Below, piece by piece: positions 36,831 through 42,214 of a stretch of 42,214 bases of DNA. Both the position numbers and the translations under genes were made by a program. Below the pieces are notes generated by a model. It searched no databases. It was given only the letters and a program-made list of their open reading frames with translations, and was not told the DNA's origin. Each line of letters begins with the position of its first letter. The stretch's first letter is position 1. The DNA comes from an uncultured Clostridium sp. (lineage in GTDB: Bacteria > Bacillota > Clostridia > TANB77 > CAG-508). Where the stretch lies: NCBI GenBank assembly GCA_947384775.1, contig CANDIF010000002.1:1-42214 (forward strand), written 5' to 3'.

Positions 36831-36949
36831 TTAAGAATTAGAAGCAAGTATAACAAATCAGCCGAACTAAAAATTTTGAAGGTGTACACTATACATTGAA
36901 AATTTTTAGAGAAGACTAACTTAAGTTAGACGATGCTTATAACTCTTAA
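36831..36949. repeat. Palindromic repeat family, copy D (after rplW)
   Basis: A 119-bp imperfect palindrome overlapping the rplW stop codon. TTAAGAATTAGAAGCA pairs with TGCTTATAACTCTTAA at the base. The centre GTGTACACTATACATTGAAAA and the shoulders AAGTATAAC and GACGATGC correspond to copies A-C. Confidence 0.7.
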
Positions 36950-37293
36950 GCACCCATAAATTCTTCTATTGAAGACTTATACTTCTTATCAACTTTAACT
37001 TCTTTTCCACCTTTTGATAAGTATTTTGTTTCAGATGGATTTGTATCTATTGTTACAATAGCTTTTTTCCAGTCTGGTCTTTTTCCTTCATGAGCACCCA
37101 TTCTTTTTACTTTTCCTGTAACTGTCATTGTATTAACTTTTAATACTTTAACATTGAATAATGCTTCAACTGAATTTGCTATTTGAACTTTTGTAGCATT
37201 TTTAGCTACTTTAAAGGTGTATTTCCCTTGTTCTAATTCGCTGTTACTTTTTTCTGTGATTATTGGCTTTATTATAATATCTTCTGGTCTCAT
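36946..37293 (-). CDS. rplW: 50S ribosomal protein L23
   Basis: Exit-site protein that docks trigger factor and SRP. 115 aa, slightly longer than usual at the C-terminus. PIITEKSNSELEQGKYTFKV and the VKVLKVNTMTVTGKVKRMG region are typical. Confidence 0.97.
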   Translation of the reverse strand: MRPEDIIIKPIITEKSNSELEQGKYTFKVAKNATKVQIANSVEALFNVKVLKVNTMTVTGKVKRMGAHEGKRPDWKKAIVTIDTNPSETKYLSKGGKEVKVDKKYKSSIEEFMGA

Positions 37294-37295
37294 AA

Positions 37296-37919
37296 TTAAG
37301 CATACACCTCCTCTAATTTTTTAACACTGTCTACTGTTAATATTAATTTGTTGTAATTTAATAAATCATGGATATTGATTGTGCTTGTTAAACTTGTTTT
37401 TACACCTTCAATATTTCTTGCTGATTTTTGAACGTTTTCATTCTTTTCTGGTAATACTATTAGAGTTTTTCCTTCAATTTTAAGGTTTTCTAATGCTTTT
37501 ACCATATTTTTTGTTTTGATTTCTTTTAAATCTAATTTATCTACAACTACTAAGTTGTTTTCTAATACTTTAGAACTTAATACTGATTTTATTGCTAGTT
37601 GTCTTTCTTTTTTGTTTATTCTGTAGCTAAAATCACGTGGTTTTGGTCCTAATGCAATACCACCTTTTATCCATTGTGGTGCTCTTATACTTCCTTGTCT
37701 TGCTCTACCTGTACCTTTTTGTCTCCATGGTTTTCTTCCACCACCAGATACTTCTGATCTTGTTAGTGTGTTAGCTGTACCTTGTCTTTGATTTGCCATG
37801 TAGTTTACTAAGGCAGTATGAACTATTTTCTCATTTGGTTTAATACCAAAAATGCTTTCATTTAATTCTAAGTCTTTTACTTTTTTACCTTCTATATTGT
37901 ATACACTAATTTTAGGCAT
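37296..37919 (-). CDS. rplD: 50S ribosomal protein L4
   Basis: Assembly and exit-tunnel protein, 207 aa; RSEVSGGGRKPWRQKGTGRA is the hallmark loop. In E. coli L4 represses its own operon; whether it does so here is unknown. Confidence 0.98.
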   Translation of the reverse strand: MPKISVYNIEGKKVKDLELNESIFGIKPNEKIVHTALVNYMANQRQGTANTLTRSEVSGGGRKPWRQKGTGRARQGSIRAPQWIKGGIALGPKPRDFSYRINKKERQLAIKSVLSSKVLENNLVVVDKLDLKEIKTKNMVKALENLKIEGKTLIVLPEKNENVQKSARNIEGVKTSLTSTINIHDLLNYNKLILTVDSVKKLEEVYA

Positions 37920-37942
37920 TTTCTTTTCTCTCCTCTCTTACC

Positions 37943-38575
37943 TTATTTTGCACTCTTAACTGTATTTCTTATTTTTAGGATTGCTCCTTTGTTTCCTGGA
38001 ACGCTTCCTTTTATTAATAATACATTTTTATCTAAGTCAACTTTTACTATTTCTAGGTTTTGAACTGTAACTGTTTCCATACCCATATGTCCTGGTAAGT
38101 TTTTACCTTTAAAAACTCTACCTGGTGTTGATGTTGATCCCATTGAACCTGGTCTTCTATGATACATTGAACCATGTCCCATAGGTCCTCTTGATTGTCC
38201 ATGACGTTTGATAACACCTTGGAATCCTTTTCCTTTTGTTGTTCCTGTTACATCAACTGATTCTCCATCTTGGAATATATCAACTTTTATTTCATCTCCA
38301 ACTTTGTAAGAGATTTCTTCTAATCTAAATTCTCTTAAATGTTTCTTTGGAGTTACACTTGCTTTTGCAAAATGTCCTTTCTTAGGTTTGATTAGTTTCT
38401 TTTCTTTAACTTCTCCAAATCCTAATTGAATTGCTTCGTATCCGTCGCAATCTTTTGTTTTTACTTGAACTACTGTACATGGTCCAGCTTCTATTACTGT
38501 AACTGGTATTGCTTTTCCAGTAGAATCAAATATTTGTGTCATTCCTAGTTTTCTTCCTAAAATTGCTTTTTTCAT
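37943..38575 (-). CDS. rplC: 50S ribosomal protein L3
   Basis: Early-assembly protein, 210 aa. [19 protein letters not shown] at the start and the [18 protein letters not shown] extension are conserved. The 102-base spacer before it holds hairpins. Confidence 0.98.
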   Translation of the reverse strand: MKKAILGRKLGMTQIFDSTGKAIPVTVIEAGPCTVVQVKTKDCDGYEAIQLGFGEVKEKKLIKPKKGHFAKASVTPKKHLREFRLEEISYKVGDEIKVDIFQDGESVDVTGTTKGKGFQGVIKRHGQSRGPMGHGSMYHRRPGSMGSTSTPGRVFKGKNLPGHMGMETVTVQNLEIVKVDLDKNVLLIKGSVPGNKGAILKIRNTVKSAK

Positions 38576-38599
38576 TACATTTCCTCCTTATTACTATAG

Positions 38600-38656
38600 G
38601 CTGGCTAGTTCTAGTCAGCTTGGCTTAAGGTATATATCTATTATTTATCTCAAGCT
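38600..38656 (-). promoter_or_regulatory. Alternative hairpins between rpsJ and rplC
   Basis: GCTGGCTAG/CTAGTCAGC (38600-38619) forms an 8-of-9-bp stem; AGCTTG/CAAGCT (38617-38656) shares its right arm, so only one can form at once. No T-run. A possible control or processing site. Confidence 0.4.
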
Positions 38657-38677
38657 CTAATTTTTAAATCTCATTTT

Positions 38678-39130
38678 TTATAGTTTGATTTCTATTTCAA
38701 CACCTGCTGGTAACTCTAGTTTCATTAGAGTATCAACTGTTGTTTGAGTTGGATATAATATATCAATAACTCTCTTATGTGTTCTCATTTCAAATTGTTC
38801 TCTTGAGTCTTTGTGTTTGTGTGGTGAACGAATAACTGTAACAACTTCTTTTTTAGTTGGTAGTGGAATAGGACCTGAAACTTTAGCTCCTGTTCTTTTA
38901 GCAGTATCTACTATTTTTTCAGCAGACTGATCTATAAGAACGTGATCATAAGCTTTTAATCTTATTCTTATTTTTTCACTTGTTGCTACCACCTTTGTTG
39001 TTTTTGCAGCTTTTTCTGTTTTTGGTTTGCTTGTAGTTTTCTTTGTTGTTGCTGCTTTTTTTGTTGCAGTTTTCTTTGCTGTTCCTTTCTCAACTTTTTC
39101 TGTTTTTTCAACTTCTGTTGCTTTTGCCAT
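38678..39130 (-). CDS. rpsJ: 30S ribosomal protein S10 with long N-terminal extension
   Basis: Head protein of the small subunit, also NusE in antitermination. The S10 domain starts at about residue 50 ([20 protein letters not shown]) and ends at a normal C-terminus. About 48 residues before it are almost only K, A, T, E, P and V ([19 protein letters not shown]). GGAGG lies just before the upstream ATG and there is no ribosome site before the domain itself, so the extension is probably translated. Confidence 0.95.
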   Translation of the reverse strand: MAKATEVEKTEKVEKGTAKKTATKKAATTKKTTSKPKTEKAAKTTKVVATSEKIRIRLKAYDHVLIDQSAEKIVDTAKRTGAKVSGPIPLPTKKEVVTVIRSPHKHKDSREQFEMRTHKRVIDILYPTQTTVDTLMKLELPAGVEIEIKL

Positions 39131-39354
39131 TGTTAAATTCCCTCCTTAAATATAATTAGTTTTACCTTAGGTAGGAAAGTTATTAACACACCCTGGTGTT
39201 TCATTTAAACCCATTATAAAATCCTAGTTTTATGCCTAGGACAAGTGTTTAAATCTAACTTATCCGCCTGGTCTATGCCAAGACATACTCCACGAAAGTT
39301 CCCTCCACTATATAAGTGTAGCCACATTTCGCTTCATCGCAAATCTACACGCAA
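39131..39354 (-). promoter_or_regulatory. Structured leader of the S10 operon
   Basis: About 224 untranslated bases between promoter and rpsJ. Hairpins: GTGTAG/CTACAC (39316-39350), TCCTAG/CTAGGA (39222-39241) followed by TTTTAT on the minus strand, an outer TTTAAAC/GTTTAAA pair around it, and AACAC/GTGTT (39185-39200). The second resembles a weak terminator, so attenuation is possible. Ligand (ribosomal protein or other) cannot be named. Confidence 0.55.
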
Positions 39355-39359
39355 TAATT

Positions 39360-39389
39360 ATTTTACTACGTTTTACCAGTATATGTCAA
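39360..39389 (-). promoter_or_regulatory. Main promoter of the S10-spc-alpha operon
   Basis: TTGACA, 18-base spacer, TAAAAT on the minus strand; predicted start near 39354. No comparable promoter is seen further down the operon. Confidence 0.8.
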
Positions 39390-39435
39390 GCTTTTTTAGG
39401 AAAATTAAGGAAATATTTTATTTATTTTTATGTTT

Positions 39436-39466
39436 TATAAAAAAGAATCACATTTTTTGTGATTCC
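39436..39466 (-). terminator. Terminator after the BspA-like gene
   Basis: GAATCACA/TGTGATTC with a 5-base loop, followed on the minus strand by TTTTTTAT. It isolates the surface-protein gene from the S10 operon promoter. Confidence 0.9.
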
Positions 39467-39482
39467 TTTTATCTATTCTATA

Positions 39483-41107
39483 TTAAGGTGCTGTTTTTAT
39501 TGTTACATCCGATACTCCACACTGTTCAAACATTCTGTCTATTGTCGCATTGCTTGAATTCCAGTTTGCTCCAACATATACACTAGTTATTGCTCTAGTT
39601 CCATAAAACATTCTTGTCATATTTGTTACTTTATTTGTATCGAAACTAGTTAAATCTAGAGTTGTTAAAAGATCACATCCTTCGAACATCCATTGCATAT
39701 TTGCAACATTACTTGTATCAAATTTACTAACATTTATTGTAGAAATATTCTCACAATATGCAAACATTTTTGCCATAATAGTTGCTTTGTTAGTTTTAAA
39801 ATTACTTACATCAATTATTGGAACTTTTCTACAATTATAAAACATATTAGCAAAATCTGTTACATTTGCTGTATCAAAACCGCTTACATCTAAATCTGTC
39901 AATTCTTTACATTCTTCAAACATTCCATGCATGTCTGTTACATTTGTTGTAATAAAATTGCTAACATCTAAATTCACTAATTTATTGCAATAGCTGAACA
40001 TGTCTCTCATTGTTGTTACATTACTCGTATCAAAATTACTAATATCTAAATTTGTTAAAGAAGTACATCCATAAAACATTCCACTTACCTTTGTTGCATT
40101 GCTTATATCAATTTTACTAGTATCTATATTTGTTAAGCTACTGCAATTATAAAACATATCATTTAAATCTGCCACTTTAGATGTATTGAAATTATTTCCA
40201 AATTTTATATTTGTTAAGTTTCTACATCCCTCAAATAAATTCTTCATAGTTGTGACATTTTTTGTATTAAAATTGCTTATATCTAATGTCGTTAAACTAT
40301 TACATCCATAAAATAGTTCATTCATATCTGTTACATTTTCTGTGTTGAAATTACTAACATCTATTTTTTTAAATTGCTACAATTATAGAACATATATCCC
40401 ATATCTGTTGCATTACTTGTATTGAATCCTCTTACATCTATGTCAATTAAATTACTACATCCAAAAAACATATCATGCATATTAGTCACATTCTCTGTAT
40501 TAAAAGTGCTTAAATTTAATGACGTTAAACTGCTACAGTTTTTAAATGTATTTTCCATACTTGTAACTTTACTTGTATCAATTTTATTTAAATTTACTAT
40601 TTCTTTTAATGATGTAAACCCTGTAAAGTAACTCCTCATAGTCGTTGGAGCTATTTTATTTGCAATTACTACCCTTTCTATCGTCGTTCTTTTGCTATCC
40701 CATGGTGATGGTTTGCTACTCCTAAATTCTATTCCTTTTATATTTCCGAAATTATTTTCTGTACTATCTGCATTTGCTTTTGCCGCTTCTTCATTATTGA
40801 AAAAGCTTAACGTAGTACCATTTAATGAAACAAAAATATCTTCTGAAGCTACTTCCTCTTCTATTGTTGGAAATTCAATTTTATTAGGTAGGTCCAATTC
40901 TTCTTCCTGTGCCTTTCCCCATTTTTCTACTGCACTTTTTGCATGTCCAAATAAACCGCTATCTACAGCTGTTTTTACTGTTACTGCTACTAGGATTAGC
41001 ATTACTATTATTGTGATTATTAGGGCAATCAGTGTGATACCACTGTTACTAGTGGTAGCAACCTCTACATTTTTTAATTTAATTTTGTGGTAATTTTTCT
41101 TTTGCAT
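39483..41107 (-). CDS. BspA-like leucine-rich-repeat surface protein, split by a frameshift
   Basis: The first frame (41107-40361, 248 aa) has a basic N-terminus and SGITLIALIITIIVMLILVA, a hydrophobic segment like class III (pilin-type) signals, then a linker and repeats; it stops at TAG (40361-40363). The second frame resumes at the same repeat position and runs to 39483. Together (about 540 aa) they hold about 14 BspA/DUF285 repeats of roughly 23 residues, consensus MFxxCxxLxxLDxSxFxTxxVTxM. Such proteins often bind host or matrix components. No LPXTG or wall-binding C-terminus is seen. GGGGG precedes the ATG. Either translation shifts at the A7 tract or the gene is broken. Confidence 0.85.
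40361..40370 (-). promoter_or_regulatory. Slippery heptamer A AAA AAA directly before UAG
   Basis: In the zero frame the codons read TTA AAA AAA TAG, so the last A of TTA and the two AAA codons form a canonical -1 slippery heptamer (40364-40370). A -1 slip gives AAA AAA ATA GAT and continues the repeat pattern exactly. No strong stimulatory hairpin is evident downstream. Confidence 0.6.
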
Positions 41108-41136
41108 TTTTAGTTCCCCCTTTTATTTTGAAACAG

Positions 41137-41172
41137 AAAAAAACCAGATATTACTGAATGTAATTATGCCTG
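41137..41172 (-). terminator. Terminator between the small ORF and the BspA-like gene
   Basis: On the minus strand GTAAT pairs with ATTAC around loop ATTCA, with further imperfect pairing (CAGG / CTGG), then seven T. It stands 30 bases before the BspA-like start, leaving no space for another promoter. Confidence 0.65.
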
Positions 41173-41327
41173 ATTAGGTATTAGGTTGCTGTGGTTAACA
41201 ACCCCTACATCAATAATATTTGGTCTTCTTTTTTCTGGATTTAAAAAAATATAGTTTATTAGATTTCTTATAACATTACTTGTGTGTATACTCCTGCAAG
41301 GCTTTCGTCGTTTTCTAATATAAACAT
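41164..41327 (-). pseudogene. Small ORF with a frameshift, or a 19-aa leader peptide
   Basis: From ATG 41327, behind a very strong GAGGAGG site, the frame reads MFILENDESLAGVYTQVML and stops at 41268. Shifting by -1 near the ACACACA tract (41280-41287) opens a further 38-residue frame (SNVIRNLINYIFLNPEKRRP at its start) ending at 41164, inside the terminator stem. Read together it would be a protein of about 53 residues, unknown to me. It may be a decayed gene or a short leader peptide. Confidence 0.5.
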
Positions 41328-41357
41328 ATTTTTTCCTCCTCATATTTTTATTAATTA

Positions 41358-41386
41358 ATTTTATCTATATTTTTTCTATTTGTCAA
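41358..41386 (-). promoter_or_regulatory. Promoter of the small ORF and BspA-like gene
   Basis: TTGACA, 17-base spacer, TAAAAT on the minus strand, about 30 bases before the ATG at 41327. Confidence 0.8.
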
Positions 41387-41473
41387 CCCCTATAAAAAAA
41401 TATTACATTTGTATAACTTTTGCTTTTTTTAGTTATTTTATATACATTCATGCTAAAATTTCTTTTCATATCG

Positions 41474-41499
41474 AAAATACATAAATACTTATGTATTTT
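41474..41499. promoter_or_regulatory. Perfect 11-bp dyad in the divergent region
   Basis: AAAATACATAA, ATAC, TTATGTATTTT. Lies between the divergent XRE gene and the surface-protein unit; candidate operator. Confidence 0.5.
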
Positions 41500-41527
41500 T
41501 GGTACATGCTATTTTTTGTGTGATAGA

Positions 41528-41546
41528 ATTTTACTGTTAGTAAAAT
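41528..41546. promoter_or_regulatory. Perfect 8-bp dyad before the XRE gene
   Basis: ATTTTACT, GTT, AGTAAAAT, about 50 bases before the regulator's start; candidate autoregulatory operator. Confidence 0.5.
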
Positions 41547-41595
41547 TTAACAAAAATTTATAATGTTTTGTTTTATAAATTTAGAGAGGTTTTTC

Positions 41596-41820
41596 ATGAA
41601 GTATAAAAGGTTGAAAGATTTAAGAGAAGATAAAGATATTTACCAAAAAGAAATTGCAAAACTATTAAATATTTCTCAACAATATTATTCAGAATACGAG
41701 AACGGCAAAAGACCTATTCCTGTTGAGTATTTAATAACTCTTGCAAAATTTTATAATACGTCAATCGATTATATCACTGGTCTTACAGATGACAATAAAC
41801 CTTATAAGAGAATAAGCTAA
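41596..41820 (+). CDS. XRE-family helix-turn-helix regulator
   Basis: A 74-aa DNA-binding protein made only of the HTH_3 domain: LKDLREDKDIYQKEIAKLLN, then SQQYYSEYENGKRPIPVEYL and IDYITGLTD. The ATG at 41596 follows GAGAGG; an ATG 33 bases earlier lacks a site and adds residues outside the domain. It is divergent from the BspA-like unit and has two perfect dyads upstream, so it may control itself and that unit (inference). Confidence 0.88.
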   Translation: MKYKRLKDLREDKDIYQKEIAKLLNISQQYYSEYENGKRPIPVEYLITLAKFYNTSIDYITGLTDDNKPYKRIS

Positions 41821-41863
41821 GAAGCATGTAGCATTTATTTCATGTTATATGCTTCTTTTTTTA
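41819..41863 (+). terminator. Terminator after the XRE gene
   Basis: AAGAAGCAT/ATGCTTCTT around a loop of about 21 bases, followed by TTTTTTAT on the plus strand. Confidence 0.8.
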
Positions 41864-41892
41864 TTGACTTTTCTTTTTCTATTTGCTAAAAT
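41864..41892 (+). promoter_or_regulatory. Promoter of the Smr-like gene
   Basis: TTGACT, 17-base spacer, TAAAAT on the plus strand, 24 bases before the ATG. Confidence 0.75.
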
Positions 41893-41915
41893 TTTTTGTG
41901 AGAGGAAGATTTATT

Positions 41916-42170
41916 ATGTATGATGATTTATTTTTTACTGAGGAAGAACGTGTAACTATTGATTTGCATGATATGGAGCTTTTAGAAGCTACTTACTATT
42001 TAGAAAAATTATTTGAAACTTTGCCAGAAAATATTAAAGAAGTTGTTGTTATACATGGTTATCATAAAGGTCAAGTTTTGCTCAACATGGTTAGGAAAGA
42101 TTTTAAAAATCCTAGAATAAAGAAAAAAGTAATCCCTATGAATAAAGGAATTACTTTATTATATGTTTAA
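41916..42170 (+). CDS. Stand-alone Smr-like domain protein
   Basis: An 84-aa protein with the pattern of the Smr domain found at the C-terminus of MutS2: TIDLHDMELLEATYYLEKLF, then VVVIHGYHKGQVLLNMVRK and a terminal NKGITLLYV. LDLHG is changed to IDLHD and HGxGxG to HGYHKG. Smr domains are often nucleases. The ATG at 41916 follows GAGAGGAAG. The last codons contain a hairpin (AAAGTAAT/ATTACTTT) that could act as a terminator. Confidence 0.72.
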   Translation: MYDDLFFTEEERVTIDLHDMELLEATYYLEKLFETLPENIKEVVVIHGYHKGQVLLNMVRKDFKNPRIKKKVIPMNKGITLLYV

Positions 42171-42214
42171 TTGGTTATTTCTCTAATGTCTGGATTTACT
42201 AGTACTTCATCATA
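42167..42214 (-). CDS. 3' end of an unidentified minus-strand gene
   Basis: An open frame enters from the right edge and reads YDEVLVNPDIREITN before a TAA at 42167-42169, overlapping the Smr-like stop by a few bases. Too short to identify. Confidence 0.4.
   Translation of the reverse strand, partial: YDEVLVNPDIREITN

Noticed and set aside
39483..40325. The downstream part of the BspA-like gene as an independent gene starting at 40325
   Set aside because: No ribosome site or signal peptide there, and it starts in the middle of a repeat unit continuing from the upstream frame.

Overview
The window is a stretch of an AT-rich Bacillota chromosome, most likely a Clostridia-type lineage. The signs are strong Shine-Dalgarno sites, sigma-A promoters with 16-18 bp spacers, zinc-ribbon forms of S14, L31 and L36, a zinc-lid adenylate kinase, a tig-clpP-clpX cluster, and the S10-spc-alpha gene order with adk-map-infA-rpmJ between secY and rpsM. 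I see no tRNA, rRNA, CRISPR array or transposase gene.

Positions 1-5,900 hold a cut HD-domain protein, clpX, clpP and tig (one minus-strand cluster), a small lipoprotein, a DUF1292 protein, a probable 6S RNA and an orphan gene of unusual composition. From 5,900 to 17,200 come pncB (plus strand) and a long minus-strand run: a coupled 70-residue ORF and a transglutaminase-fold protein, then deoC, two GT-C membrane glycosyltransferases, polA, a lytic transglycosylase and galE. polA carries an apparent one-base frameshift in its first 35 codons. From 17,300 to 22,300 there is a second orphan gene, an M29 aminopeptidase, an L,D-transpeptidase, queH, ruvB, an FxLYD-like membrane protein, rpmE and an unlisted small membrane or lipoprotein.

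Positions 22,300-39,400 are the ribosomal protein super-operon, read on the minus strand from a TTGACA promoter at 39,389 through a structured leader. Its genes run rpsJ, rplC, rplD, rplW, a 54-codon unknown ORF, rplB, rpsS, rplV, rpsC, rplP, rpmC, rpsQ, rplN, rplX, rplE, rpsZ, rpsH, rplF, rplR, rpsE, rplO, secY, adk, map, infA, rpmJ, rpsM, rpsK, rpsD, rpoA, rplQ. rpmD (L30) is absent from its usual place. S10 has a Lys/Ala/Thr-rich N-terminal extension and L17 an internal insertion. Four related imperfect palindromes of about 120 bp sit directly at the stop codons of rplW, rplN, rpsZ and rplF; I regard this family, with the new ORF beside one copy, as the best candidate for something undescribed.

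The right end (39,400-42,214) has a BspA-like leucine-rich-repeat surface protein split by an A AAA AAA heptamer followed at once by a stop. It lies behind a strong promoter, a short broken ORF and a terminator. Divergent from it are an XRE regulator with two perfect dyads upstream and a stand-alone Smr-like protein.
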